Positions 14,293 to 22,364 of a stretch of 35,182 bases of DNA are shown here, piece by piece. The translations under genes were made by a program, and so were the position numbers. The DNA is taken from assembly GCA_009377645.1 (NCBI GenBank), contig WHTQ01000044.1:1-35182 (forward strand), given 5' to 3'. The notes beneath the pieces are model-generated. The model was not told the origin of the DNA, ran no database searches, and saw nothing but the letters and a program-made list of their open reading frames with translations. The stretch comes from Micromonosporaceae bacterium. Its GTDB lineage: Bacteria > Actinomycetota > Actinomycetes > Mycobacteriales > Micromonosporaceae. How positions within the stretch are numbered: the stretch's first letter is position 1; each line of letters begins with the position of its first letter.

Positions 14293-15444
14293 ATGGTCAC
14301 CGAGGACCCCCGGTTGCTGCCCACCCCCGAAGCGCACGACCTGCTGGAGCTGACCCGCGAGCTGGCCGACAAGGAGCTGGCGCCCCGGGCCGACGAGGGG
14401 GAGCACCGGGGCGAGTTCCCCCGGGAGCTGATCCGGACCCTGGGCCGGGCCGGGCTGCTCGGCCTGCCGTACCCGGCGGTCCACGGTGGCGGCGACCAGC
14501 CGTACCAGGTCTACCTGCGGGTGCTGGAGCTGCTCGCCTCCCGCTGGCTGGCGGTGGCCGAGGCGGTCAGCGTGCACACGCTGGCCTGCTATCCGCTGGC
14601 CGCCCACGGCACCGACGCGCAGCGCGAGCGGCTGCTGCCGGCGATGCTGGGCGGGGAGCTGCTCGGTGCCTACTGCCTGACCGAGCCGGCCGGCGGCTCC
14701 GACCCGGCGGCGATGACCACCCGGGCGGACCGGGACGGTGAGTCCTATCTGGTCAGCGGCACCAAGGCGTGGATCACGCACGCTGGAGTCGCGGACTTCT
14801 ACAACGTCTTCTGCCGCACCGGCGGGGGCGGTGCGAACGGGATCTCCTGCCTGCTGGTCGATGCCGGCACACCCGGGATCGCGCCGCAGGCCCGGGAGCG
14901 CACGATGGGGCTGCGGGCCTCGCCGGTGGCCCAGATCGCCTTCGACGGCGTGCCGGTGCCGGTCGACCGGCGGCTCGGTGCCGAGGGTCAGGGGTTCTCG
15001 ATCGCGATGCAGGCGCTGGACGCCGGCCGGCTCGGGATCGCCGCCTGCGCGGTCGGCCTGGCCCAGGCGGCGCTGGACTACGCGCTGCGGTACGCGCGGG
15101 AGCGGCAGCAGTTCGGCCGGCCGATCGTCGAGTTCCAGGGGGTGGGGTTCCTGCTGGCCGACGCCGCCACCCAGATCGCGGCCGCCCGGGCGCTCACGTT
15201 GAGCGCGGCCAGGCTGCGTGACCTCGGTCTGCCCTACACCGCCGAGGCCGCCAAGGCGAAGCTGTTCGCCACCGACATGGCGATGCAGGTGACCACCGAT
15301 GCGGTGCAGGTGCTGGGCGGGTACGGGTATGTCGCCGACCATCCGGTGGAGCGATGGATGCGGGAGGCGAAGGTGCTGCAGATCGTCGAGGGCACCAACC
15401 AGATTCAGCGGCTGGTGATCGCCCGCGGCCTGGCCCACGGCTGA
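14293..15444 (+). CDS. Acyl-CoA dehydrogenase
   Basis: FAD-dependent acyl-CoA dehydrogenase of 383 residues that introduces the alpha-beta double bond into an acyl-CoA and passes electrons to ETF. The N-terminal helical domain runs to about residue 120. LLGAYCLTEPAGGSDPAAMTT is the first signature and flavin-binding loop, followed by YLVSGTKAWITHAG and the beta domain. In the C-terminal domain, RERQQFGRPIVEFQGV and VLGGYGYVADHPVERWMREAKVLQIVEGTNQIQR hold the second signature, with Glu366 of IVEGTNQ as the catalytic base. The substrate chain cannot be told from sequence. It stands alone with its own leaderless promoter, so no pathway can be read from its neighbours. Confidence 0.94.
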   Translation: MVTEDPRLLPTPEAHDLLELTRELADKELAPRADEGEHRGEFPRELIRTLGRAGLLGLPYPAVHGGGDQPYQVYLRVLELLASRWLAVAEAVSVHTLACYPLAAHGTDAQRERLLPAMLGGELLGAYCLTEPAGGSDPAAMTTRADRDGESYLVSGTKAWITHAGVADFYNVFCRTGGGGANGISCLLVDAGTPGIAPQARERTMGLRASPVAQIAFDGVPVPVDRRLGAEGQGFSIAMQALDAGRLGIAACAVGLAQAALDYALRYARERQQFGRPIVEFQGVGFLLADAATQIAAARALTLSAARLRDLGLPYTAEAAKAKLFATDMAMQVTTDAVQVLGGYGYVADHPVERWMREAKVLQIVEGTNQIQRLVIARGLAHG

Positions 15445-15462
15445 CTGCCATGCCCGGTCCGC

Positions 15463-15468
15463 GAGAAT
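15463..15468 (+). promoter_or_regulatory. Possible -10 of the ECF sigma gene
   Basis: GAGAAT, one base from TAGAAT, ends 7 nt before the GTG at 15476. It is the weakest member of the leaderless set and is offered mainly because it decides the start. Confidence 0.3.
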
Positions 15469-15475
15469 GTGGACC

Positions 15476-16675
15476 GTGGGGGACGTGACGGACGTGCTCG
15501 ACCGGGTCTGGCGGGCCGAGTCCGGAGGCATGCTGGGGGTGCTCACCCGGCGGCTGGGCGACCTGGACCGGGCCGAGGAGGCGCTGCAGGACGCGCTCGG
15601 CCAGGCCCTGGCGCACTGGCCGGACGAGGGGGTGCCGGACAACCCGGCCGGCTGGTTGGTCACCGCCGCCTGGCGCAAGGCGGTCGACCGGCTGCGCCGG
15701 GAGGCCACCGGCCGGGACAAGCTCGCCACGCTGGCCAACCCCCTGCCGCGGGAGCCGACCGGCGACGACCGGCTGGCGCTGATCTTCGCCTGCTGCCATC
15801 CGGACCTGCCCGAGCCGGCGCAGGTGGCGCTGACCCTGAACGCGGTCACCGGGCTGACCGCCGAGCAGATCGCCGCCGGCTTCCTGGTCCCCACCGCGAC
15901 CATGGCACAGCGGCTGGTGCGGGCCAAGCGGCAGCTGCGCGAGGCGCGGGTGCGGTTCGAGCCACCCGACCCGGCCGACTACCCGACCCGGCTGCCGGCG
16001 GTGCTGTCCACCCTCTACCTGATCTTCAACGAGGGCTACCTGGCTAGCTCGCGGGAGACCCCGCAGCGCCGGGAGCTCGCCATCGAGGCGCTGGACCTGG
16101 CCCGGCAGCTGGCCGACCTGCTGCCGGCCGAGCCGGAGGTGGCCGGGCTGGCGGCCCTGCTGGAGCTGCACGAGGCCCGGGCCGCCACCCGGTTCGACGG
16201 GTGGGGCCGGCTGGTGCTGCTGGAGGACCAGGACCGCCACCGGTGGGACCGTCCGATGATCCAGTCGGCGGTGGTGCGGCTGGGACGGGCGATGGCCCGC
16301 GGGCAACCCGGCCCGTACCAGCTGCAGGCCGGCATCGCCGCCCAGCACGCGCTCGCCCCCTCGTACCCGCGTACCAACTGGACGTTGATCCGGGCCCTCT
16401 ACGACCAGCTGCACGCGCTGACCGGCTCGCCGGTGGTGCTGCTCAGCCGGGCGGTGGCGACCCGGTACGCGGTCGACCCGGCCACGGCGCTTGCCGAGGT
16501 GGACGGGCTGGGGGACCGGCTGGTCGGCTACCGGCTGTGGCACGCGACCCGGGCGGAGCTGCTGCGGGCGCTGGGGCGCGACGACGAGGCGGCCGAGGCG
16601 ACCCGGCGGGCGCTGGCGCTGGCGACCAACCCGGCCGAGCGGGAGCTGCTCAGCCGGCGGCTGCGCACCGGCTGA
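15476..16675 (+). CDS. ECF42-type RNA polymerase sigma factor with C-terminal TPR-like domain
   Basis: A 399-residue extracytoplasmic-function sigma factor of the DUF6596 (ECF42) class. The sigma2 region is VLDRVWRAESGGMLGVLTRRLGDLDRAEEALQDALGQAL. Sigma4 is LTLNAVTGLTAEQIAAGFLVPTATMAQRLVRAKRQLREA (about residues 118-157). The remaining 200 residues form an Ala/Leu-rich repeat-like domain (YLIFNEGYLASS, LHEARAATRFDGWGRLVLLEDQDRHRW, AAIDRAL-like helices), as in ECF42, where it replaces an anti-sigma factor and is needed for activity. ECF42 genes are typically linked to DGPF/YCII genes, and one lies directly downstream here, but on the opposite strand. The start is GTG 15476; ATG 15467 is an alternative. 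Confidence 0.9.
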   Translation: MGDVTDVLDRVWRAESGGMLGVLTRRLGDLDRAEEALQDALGQALAHWPDEGVPDNPAGWLVTAAWRKAVDRLRREATGRDKLATLANPLPREPTGDDRLALIFACCHPDLPEPAQVALTLNAVTGLTAEQIAAGFLVPTATMAQRLVRAKRQLREARVRFEPPDPADYPTRLPAVLSTLYLIFNEGYLASSRETPQRRELAIEALDLARQLADLLPAEPEVAGLAALLELHEARAATRFDGWGRLVLLEDQDRHRWDRPMIQSAVVRLGRAMARGQPGPYQLQAGIAAQHALAPSYPRTNWTLIRALYDQLHALTGSPVVLLSRAVATRYAVDPATALAEVDGLGDRLVGYRLWHATRAELLRALGRDDEAAEATRRALALATNPAERELLSRRLRTG

Positions 16676-16695
16676 GCCCCCGCCCGCCCGGCCCC

Positions 16696-16723
16696 GGTGC
16701 CGGCTCAGCGGTGCCGGCTCAGC
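16696..16723. repeat. 14-bp tandem duplication across the DGPF gene stop
   Basis: GGTGCCGGCTCAGC occurs at 16696-16709 and 16710-16723 with no gap. The second copy contains the TGA (minus strand, 16719-16721) of the DGPF gene and the first repeats it just outside. Confidence 0.85.
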
Positions 16724-17081
16724 GCTGCATGACCGGCCGGACCTCGACCTTGTCGCCGAAGCGGGCCACACCCGGCCAGGTCGCGGCGACCGCCACCGCG
16801 TCGTCGATGTCGTCGGCCTCCAGCATGATGAACCCGCCGACCACCTCCTTGAGCTCGAGGTACGGCCCGTCGGTCACCATCGGCGCTCCGTCCGGGCCGC
16901 GGCTGACCGTCTTGGCCTTGCGGGAGGTGTCCAGCTCCGCGCCGCCGTCGGCGATCTTCCCCTCCGCCTGCCACTTCTCCATCCAGGCGTAGATCTCGTT
17001 CATGGCGTTTTCCTGCTCGGCGGCCCGGTCCGGGTCGTACCAGCCGTCCTCGTCGCCGCAGAGCAACATCACGTACCGCAT
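16719..17081 (-). CDS. DGPF/YCII-domain protein, probable ECF42 target
   Basis: A 120-residue YCII-related (DGPF) protein. MRYVMLLCGDEDGW begins the ferredoxin-like fold. VTDGPYLELKEVVGGFIMLEADD contains the family-naming motif, here DGPY instead of DGPF. WPGVARFGDKVEVRPVM is the standard C-terminus. The enzymatic role is not known; members are the hallmark partners and targets of ECF42 sigma factors, and the sigma gene lies 43 bp away, convergent. A clear ribosome site (AGAGGAG) stands 8 nt before the ATG. A candidate ECF42 promoter lies 38-65 bp upstream. Confidence 0.92.
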   Translation of the reverse strand: MRYVMLLCGDEDGWYDPDRAAEQENAMNEIYAWMEKWQAEGKIADGGAELDTSRKAKTVSRGPDGAPMVTDGPYLELKEVVGGFIMLEADDIDDAVAVAATWPGVARFGDKVEVRPVMQR

Positions 17082-17118
17082 GCGGTTCTCCTCTCTGCAC
17101 TGGTCTACTCAAGCACTT

Positions 17119-17146
17119 GACGAGCGGGGTGCGGGTCGACTCGACC
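17119..17146 (-). promoter_or_regulatory. Candidate ECF42 promoter of the DGPF gene
   Basis: Read on the minus strand, GGTCGA (17146-17141) and CGTC (17122-17119) are 18 bp apart. The remembered ECF42 target has TGTCGA at -35 and a CGAC/CGTC-type -10. The -35 match is 5 of 6 and the spacing slightly long. Confidence 0.3.
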
Positions 17147-17154
17147 GGACGCGG

Positions 17155-17160
17155 TAGGTT
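17155..17160 (+). promoter_or_regulatory. -10 hexamer of the leaderless Lrp-type gene
   Basis: TAGGTT ends 7 nt before the GTG at 17168. The same hexamer and spacing serve helY. Confidence 0.55.
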
Positions 17161-17167
17161 TTCGGTC

Positions 17168-17614
17168 GTGGAAGAGACCGACCGGGCGATCGTCGCCGCC
17201 CTGACCACCGACGGCCGGCTGTCATACACCGACCTGGCCGAGAAGGTCGGCCTGTCGGTCTCGGCGGCGCACCAGCGGGTGCGCCGGCTGGAGCAGCGGG
17301 GGGTGATCCAGGGGTACGCGGCGCGGGTGTCGCACGAGGCGCTGGGGCTGCCGCTGACCGCGTTCGTGGCGATCCGCCCGCTCGACCCGTCCCAGCCGGA
17401 CGACGCGCCCGAGCGGCTGGCGCAGCTGGCGGAGGTGGAGGCGTGCTACTCGGTGGCGGGGGAGGACTTCTACCTGTTGCTGGTGCGGGTGGTCAGCCCA
17501 CTGGACCTGGAGCGGCTGCTGCAGGAGATCCGGTCGGCGGCCAACGTCACCACCCGCACCACGGTCGTGCTGTCCATTCCGTACGAGAACCGCGCCCCGA
17601 AGGTGGGATCATAA
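17168..17614 (+). CDS. Lrp/AsnC family transcriptional regulator
   Basis: A 148-residue feast/famine regulator. The N-terminal winged helix-turn-helix reads DRAIVAALTTDGRLSYTDLAEKVGLSVSAAHQRVRRLEQRGVIQGYAA (residues 5-52), followed by the RAM ligand-binding domain (LPLTAFVAIRPL, VEACYSVAGEDFYLLLVRV, TRTTVVLSIPYENR). Such proteins form octamers and respond to amino acids or related small molecules. It is divergent from the DGPF gene with 86 bp between, so it might control that gene or itself. The GTG at 17168 is preferred over GTG 17117 because of the leaderless -10. It is convergent with the conservon. Confidence 0.92.
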   Translation: MEETDRAIVAALTTDGRLSYTDLAEKVGLSVSAAHQRVRRLEQRGVIQGYAARVSHEALGLPLTAFVAIRPLDPSQPDDAPERLAQLAEVEACYSVAGEDFYLLLVRVVSPLDLERLLQEIRSAANVTTRTTVVLSIPYENRAPKVGS

Positions 17615-17629
17615 CCATCCGTTGTGCGC

Positions 17630-17658
17630 CAGGTGGTTAGCCGTCAGGTAGCCACCTG
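17630..17658. terminator. Hairpin between the Lrp-type gene and cvnD
   Basis: CAGGTGG and CCACCTG form a perfect 7-bp inverted repeat with a 15-nt loop at the convergent gene ends. It includes the cvnD stop (17644-17646) and could serve both strands. Confidence 0.35.
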
Positions 17659-18264
17659 CATCGCCGACGGGTCCCGGCGGTACATCGTCACCACATACTC
17701 GACCAGCGAGATCAGGGTGTGCTTGACCGAGTCCCGGACCCGCGCGTCGCACATCACCATCGGGGTGTGCGGCGCGATCGCCAGCGCCTCCCGGATCTCG
17801 CCCTCGGCGTACCTGGGGGCGTCGTCGAACATGTTGACCGCCACCAGATAGGGCACCTTGCGGCTCTCGAAGAAGTCGATCGGCGAGAAGCTGTCGGTGA
17901 TCCGGCGGGTGTCGACCAGCACCACAGCACCGATCGCGCCCCGGTTGAGCTCGTCCCACATGAACCAGAACCGGGTCTGCCCGGGCGTTCCGAACAGGTA
18001 GAGGATCAGGTCGGACGACATCGTGATCCGGCCGAAGTCCATCGCCACCGTGGTGGTGGTCTTGGACGGCACGCCGCTGGTGTCGTCGACCGTGTTGCTG
18101 GCGGCGGTCATCACCGCCTCGGTGGTCAGTGGCGTGATCTCGGAGATGGCACCCACCATGGTTGTCTTACCGACGCCGAACCCGCCCGCCACGAGGATCT
18201 TGGCCGACTTGATCCGGCCCGTGGCTGGTTGGCGCATCGTCGGGTCAGAGCTTGCGGAGTCCAC
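17644..18264 (-). CDS. cvnD: Conservon GTPase CvnD-like
   Basis: A 206-residue small Ras/MglA-like GTPase, the last gene of a conservon. The P-loop is GGFGVGKT (residues 27-34), the switch region VPSKTTTTVAMDFGRI contains the conserved threonines, TPGQTRFWFMWDELNRGA holds the G3 element, VLVDTRRITDSF follows, and the base-recognition loop is AVNMFDDAP (N-x-F-D in place of NKxD). It is expected to relay the signal from the membrane kinase-like CvnA. The GTG start overlaps the end of cvnC by 20 bp; an ATG at 18237 is possible but would leave a gap and shorten the usual N-terminal lead. Confidence 0.93.
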   Translation of the reverse strand: MDSASSDPTMRQPATGRIKSAKILVAGGFGVGKTTMVGAISEITPLTTEAVMTAASNTVDDTSGVPSKTTTTVAMDFGRITMSSDLILYLFGTPGQTRFWFMWDELNRGAIGAVVLVDTRRITDSFSPIDFFESRKVPYLVAVNMFDDAPRYAEGEIREALAIAPHTPMVMCDARVRDSVKHTLISLVEYVVTMYRRDPSAMQVAT

Positions 18265-18610
18265 TTAGCACCCTCTCCAGCAGTTCCATGCGTTCCTCGT
18301 AGCCTTCACTGACGTTGGTTTCGTGCAGGGTGAGCATCCCCTCGGTGGTCATGTCGGCCACCAGCACCCGGGCCACGCCGAGCGGCACCCGGATGTGCGA
18401 GGCGATCTCGGCCAGCGACAGTGCCCGACCGTCGCACAGGTCGGCGATCATGTGCTTGTCGCGCCCGGCGAACGCCGCCTCCTGCCGGCCCTGCGGGGTC
18501 GTGACCAGGATCGCCTCGATGGCGATGTCCCGGATCGGCTCGGTGCGACCACGCGTGACTGCGTACGGCCGGATGAGCTGGCCGCGCGGGTCCTGCCGGG
18601 GACCGTCCAC
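18245..18610 (-). CDS. cvnC: DUF742 protein (CvnC-like)
   Basis: A 121-residue DUF742 protein, third gene of the conservon. LIRPYAVTRGRTEP is the family's opening motif, and LCDGRALSLAEIASHIRVPLGVARVLVADMTTEGML is a winged helix-turn-helix-like region. The role is unknown, though it is probably an adaptor in the complex with the kinase, roadblock and GTPase proteins. GTG start. It overlaps cvnD by 20 bp and lies 48 bp after cvnB. Confidence 0.93.
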   Translation of the reverse strand: MDGPRQDPRGQLIRPYAVTRGRTEPIRDIAIEAILVTTPQGRQEAAFAGRDKHMIADLCDGRALSLAEIASHIRVPLGVARVLVADMTTEGMLTLHETNVSEGYEERMELLERVLSGLRKL

Positions 18611-18658
18611 CGCTCACCTCCACTGGTTGCCACGCCACGCCATCGAAGCCGCCCACCG

Positions 18659-19069
18659 TCACTGGAAGCCGGCCACGGCCGCTCGTACCGCCGGGGTCAG
18701 TGCGTTGCCCACCCGCTCCACGAGCAGCGCCATCTCGTACCCGACCTGACCGACGTCGCAGCCGCGGGCGGCCAGCGAGGCCAGTGCCGCGCCGTCTCCC
18801 ATGGACATGAGAAACAGGAACCCTCCGTCCATCTCCACGACGTTCTGCAGGACGGCTCCCGCCTCCAGCAGTCCGGCAGCGCCCTGGGTCAGGCTGACCA
18901 GTCCGGCTGTGATCGCCGCCAACTGGTCGCCGCGGTCGCGGGGCAGGTCCCGGGAGTGCGCCAACAGCAGACCGTCCGACGAAACCGCGATCGCGTGCGC
19001 GACCCCGTGGACCTCGTCGGTGAAGTTGGTCAGCAGCCAGCCCATGTCCCGTTGGGTTGGTGTCGTCAT
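18659..19069 (-). CDS. cvnB: Roadblock/LC7 domain protein (CvnB-like)
   Basis: A 136-residue roadblock/LC7 protein, the family that acts on small GTPases in both MglB and conservon systems. [32 protein letters not shown] is the typical start, followed by [20 protein letters not shown] and [37 protein letters not shown]. The start is ATG. It sits 43 bp behind cvnA in the usual conservon order and is presumably a regulator of the CvnD GTPase. Confidence 0.94.
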   Translation of the reverse strand: MTTPTQRDMGWLLTNFTDEVHGVAHAIAVSSDGLLLAHSRDLPRDRGDQLAAITAGLVSLTQGAAGLLEAGAVLQNVVEMDGGFLFLMSMGDGAALASLAARGCDVGQVGYEMALLVERVGNALTPAVRAAVAGFQ

Positions 19070-19112
19070 CTGGGGAACGTCTCCTCCCGTGACCCCCTCG
19101 CTACCTTACACA

Positions 19113-21893
19113 TCATCGTGCCCCGCTTTCCCGTCCGCGCTGGACTCCGCGGTGGTACGCGGAGAGCAGCCCCCGGACCTCTTCCGGCGAACGGCGCTGG
19201 CTGGCCCCGGGCGTGGGGGTCTCCACACTGCCCGGCACCAGCTGCGCCTGTGGCACGCGCTTGGGCAGACCGGACTGAGTGGAGCCGGCCGGCTGTGGTG
19301 CGGCCGCCGCGGCCGCGGCGTGCCAACCGGTGTCGGCGGCGGTCCGCCAGCTCTCGTTCGGATCTGCGTCGTAGGCCGCCGGGGGCTGCCCGGTGCCCGC
19401 TGGTTCCCGCGGTGGCGGGCTGGCCGGCGGTGGGCCGGCCGGCGGCGCGGCGGTGGTCGCGCGAACCGGCGGCGGCCCGGCCGGATAGTGCCCGGCACTC
19501 GGGGCGTTCACCTGCCGGCCCAGATCGAGCGAGCCGTGGCTGCGGAACCAGACCGCCTCCATCTCCTTGAAGATCGGCAGCTCGATGGTGGCCTCCGGGT
19601 TGCGGGCGGCCACGGCGCTGGCCGGCGGCGGTGGCGCGGCCGGCGGCGGGGTGTGGTGCGCGGTCAGCTCGTACAGCGGCCGGCCGGCCACCGGCAGGTC
19701 GATCCGGTGCACATCGCCGTAGCTGACCTGCCCGTTGCCGGTCGCCGTTCCGGCCTGGTTGACCGGTGGCGCGGTCCGGCGGCCGGCGGCGTGGTGGGTC
19801 ACCGCCGCCGGGCGCTGCGGCAGCTGGCCCAGGTGGCGGGACGGTACCGGCGGCGGTGGCGCCGCCGGTACCTGCTCGACCGGCAGCGGCGCCCGGGGAG
19901 CCGGGACCTCGAGGCTGCGCATCCGGGACCGGGGGAGGATCAGGATGGCGCGTGGCAGCGCCACGTACGCGATGGTGCCGTAGCTCGGGTCGCACCGCAG
20001 CTCGACCCGGATCTGCTGCCGGGAGGCGAGCCGGGCCACCACCGCCAGGCCCATCTTCCGGAACGTGGTCACCTCGACCGCCGGCGGCGTGGCCAGCCAG
20101 GCGTTGAGCCGGCCCACCTGGTCCTGGGACATCCCCACGCCGCGGTCCTCGATCTGGATGATCATCTGGTCACCGAGCCGCCGGGCCTCGCAGACCACCG
20201 CCGACTCCGGCGGCGAGAACCGGGTCGCGTTGTCGAACAGCTCCGCCACCAGCCGGACCACGTCGTTGACCGCGTTGGCGACCACCGACACGTCGGCGTC
20301 CACCGTACCGAACTCGATCCGGTCGTAGTGCTCCACCTCGGACTGGGCCGCCCGCAGCGCGTCCACCACCGGTGCGTCCTCGGTGCGCGGGGGGCTGCTG
20401 TCCGCGCCCGCGAGCACCAGCAGGTTCTCGTCGTTGCGGCGCATCCGGGTGGCAAGGTGGTCCAGCGCGAACATCCGGGACAGCCGCTTCGGGTCCTCCT
20501 CGTGGCGCTCGATCTCGTCCAGCTGGCTGATCATCCGGTCGACCAGCGACTGGCTGCGCCGGGCCAGGTTGAGGAACATCGCCGAAACGCTGGTACGCAG
20601 GGCGGCCTGCTCGGCGGCGACCCGCACCGCGGCCCGGTGCACCACGTTGAACGCCTGCGCGACCTGCCCGATCTCGTCCCGGCTGCGCAGCTCGATCGGC
20701 TCCCGCACCTGGGCGGCCAGCTGGGCCGGGGTGTTCTCGCCGAGGGTGCGCGGGTCGCTCAGCCGGGCCACCGTGGCGGGCAGCTCCCGGTCGGCCACGG
20801 CCAGCGCGTTCTCCCGCAGCCGGCCCAGCGACCGGGCCAGCATCCGGGCCAGCAGCACCGCCACCGCGATCGCGACCACCAGCGCCAGCAGCACCGCCAC
20901 CGACTCGAACAGCACCTGCTGGAACACGTCGTCGCGGATCTGGTCGGCCAGCGCGAGCTGGCCGTCGTGCAGCCGTTGCTCGGCCACCCGGGTCAGGCCG
21001 ACCACCGCGCCCAGCGCCTGCGAGGCCTGCGCCGCGCTGACCTCCGACTGGTCGCCGGCGGATCGCATGACCTGGTCGGCCACCCGTTCGGCGATCACCA
21101 CCGAGCCGCCGGTGATGATCGTGTTGACCGCGGCCAGCTGCGTCGCGTCGGCGGCCAGCGTGAACGCGAGCAGCGCCTCCTGCTGACCGGTCTGGCTGGC
21201 CAGGAACGGCGTGAGCTGCTGGTCGCCCGGGATGTCGTCGACCAGCGCCACGTACGCAACCGCCTGCGCCTCGGCCATCTGGTTCTTCGCCTTGGACAGC
21301 GCCGCCACCGCCCGGACCGACTCCGCCAGGGTCGGGTTGCCGGCAACTTGGGCCACGGACTCCTGGTACGCGATGATGTCGCTGAGAATCACGCCATAGC
21401 GCAGGACCGAGCCGGAGATCGTGACCACGGAGCTGCCGACCATCTCCTGGCGGGTGGCGTCCAGCGTCGCCAGCTGGTCGTCCACTCGGTCCAGCCGCTC
21501 CTGGACCAGGTCCGGCAGCTCGCCGAGCTCGTCCCGCACCGACGTGTAGGCCGCGACCGCCGCGTCGGTATCGACGGCCTGGGCGTTGAACGCGCCGGCG
21601 TCGCCGGCCGGGTCGGCCAGCAGCTGGGCGGCCCGCATCCGTTCCAGGTGCAGCTGCTGGGACACGCCGGAGGCCTCGGCCGAGACCCGGGCCAGCGACT
21701 GGGTCAGGTCAGCGGCCAGCGCCCGCTGGCCGCTGTCCACCAGCCGCACCGCCGCCAGTGCCACCACCGCGATCAGCGGGATGATCAGGATCAGTCCCAG
21801 CTTCGAGCGGATGCGTGCGTCGCGTAGCCGCGACTTGAACAAGCCCCGCGGGCGCGGTGGCCCGGACTCTGCTGCCGGGGGGCGACCTGTCAA
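19113..21893 (-). CDS. cvnA: Conservon sensor histidine-kinase-like protein with nitrate/nitrite-sensing domain
   Basis: A 926-residue membrane sensor. TM1 is at about residues 32-52, then an extracellular NIT (nitrate/nitrite-sensing) helical domain, TM2 at about 330-357, a HAMP-like linker (ELRSRDEIGQVAQAFNVVH), and a kinase core with LDHLATRMRRNDENLLVLAG (H-box equivalent) and an HATPase domain (ELFDNATRFSPP, IEDRGVGMS, MGLAVVARLA). The last 270 residues are Pro/Ala-rich and probably disordered. In conservons this protein feeds the CvnB-C-D relay. The start is an unusual TTG at 21893, supported by GGAGG 7 nt upstream on the minus strand. It is divergent from a binding-lipoprotein gene across 471 bp. 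Confidence 0.94.
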   Translation of the reverse strand: MTGRPPAAESGPPRPRGLFKSRLRDARIRSKLGLILIIPLIAVVALAAVRLVDSGQRALAADLTQSLARVSAEASGVSQQLHLERMRAAQLLADPAGDAGAFNAQAVDTDAAVAAYTSVRDELGELPDLVQERLDRVDDQLATLDATRQEMVGSSVVTISGSVLRYGVILSDIIAYQESVAQVAGNPTLAESVRAVAALSKAKNQMAEAQAVAYVALVDDIPGDQQLTPFLASQTGQQEALLAFTLAADATQLAAVNTIITGGSVVIAERVADQVMRSAGDQSEVSAAQASQALGAVVGLTRVAEQRLHDGQLALADQIRDDVFQQVLFESVAVLLALVVAIAVAVLLARMLARSLGRLRENALAVADRELPATVARLSDPRTLGENTPAQLAAQVREPIELRSRDEIGQVAQAFNVVHRAAVRVAAEQAALRTSVSAMFLNLARRSQSLVDRMISQLDEIERHEEDPKRLSRMFALDHLATRMRRNDENLLVLAGADSSPPRTEDAPVVDALRAAQSEVEHYDRIEFGTVDADVSVVANAVNDVVRLVAELFDNATRFSPPESAVVCEARRLGDQMIIQIEDRGVGMSQDQVGRLNAWLATPPAVEVTTFRKMGLAVVARLASRQQIRVELRCDPSYGTIAYVALPRAILILPRSRMRSLEVPAPRAPLPVEQVPAAPPPPVPSRHLGQLPQRPAAVTHHAAGRRTAPPVNQAGTATGNGQVSYGDVHRIDLPVAGRPLYELTAHHTPPPAAPPPPASAVAARNPEATIELPIFKEMEAVWFRSHGSLDLGRQVNAPSAGHYPAGPPPVRATTAAPPAGPPPASPPPREPAGTGQPPAAYDADPNESWRTAADTGWHAAAAAAAPQPAGSTQSGLPKRVPQAQLVPGSVETPTPGASQRRSPEEVRGLLSAYHRGVQRGRESGAR

Positions 21894-22364
21894 CGTGCTG
21901 CCTCCGTCGTGGGCTGGTCTTTGTGCGGAACTCAGGATCGACTACCGGCCAATGACCGTGGCCCGGCAGTCAGTAGCACGTCGGCGATTTCATCACACCT
22001 GCCGCCTGCGCGGAAGGCGCGGGCGCCGCTGAGTGGGCGGCCAGGACCTGCTATCGGCCCGCCGGCCCACCCGGAACGAGGTCAGCGGACGGTCGCTGAG
22101 CAGGTACAACACGGGATCACTGCGGGGGACCCATCAGGGTGCTCCGCGCTGGCTACGGTAGGTAGTGAGTGGTCGCGATCTGCTGTGTCCTAGATCACAC
22201 TCGTGGGCCGTAACCTTTCCCGCCCTGCTTCAATGCATTCGCCGGTTATGCCGGATCACCCGACCTGGACCGGTGCGGCGGAGTTTGGCAAGGTAGTGCC
22301 CGCCCTACCGGCGGGTCCGACCTGGGTCCGAGACCGGTGCAGCCACGGCAGCAGGAGGAGCAGG
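21894..22364. promoter_or_regulatory. Divergent control region between cvnA and the binding-lipoprotein gene
   Basis: 471 bp without a credible gene. It contains the cvnA ribosome site, an inverted repeat TCAGCG-N6-CGCTGA (22082-22099), a Crp-like palindrome (22184-22199), a TAACCT -10 candidate (22211-22216) and the GGAGGAG ribosome site (22354-22360) of the rightward gene. An open frame runs through the right end but has no coding character before 22365. Confidence 0.5.
22184..22199. promoter_or_regulatory. Crp/GlxR-like operator
   Basis: TGTGTCCTAGATCACA matches the actinobacterial Crp/GlxR consensus TGTGANNTANNTCACA at all fixed positions but one (T for A at position 5), including the central TA. 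It lies 12 nt before a TAACCT -10 candidate for the rightward gene and 291 nt upstream of cvnA. Confidence 0.5.

Noticed and set aside
18801-21827. 1008-codon open frame on the plus strand
   Set aside because: It lies wholly antisense to cvnA, whose domains are clear. The translation is rich in Arg, Gly and His without any recognisable motif, as expected from high-GC shadow frames.
22203-22364. N-terminal extension of the amino-acid-type binding protein
   Set aside because: The extension has no coding character. GGAGGAG before the GTG at 22365 and the lipobox signal peptide fix the start.
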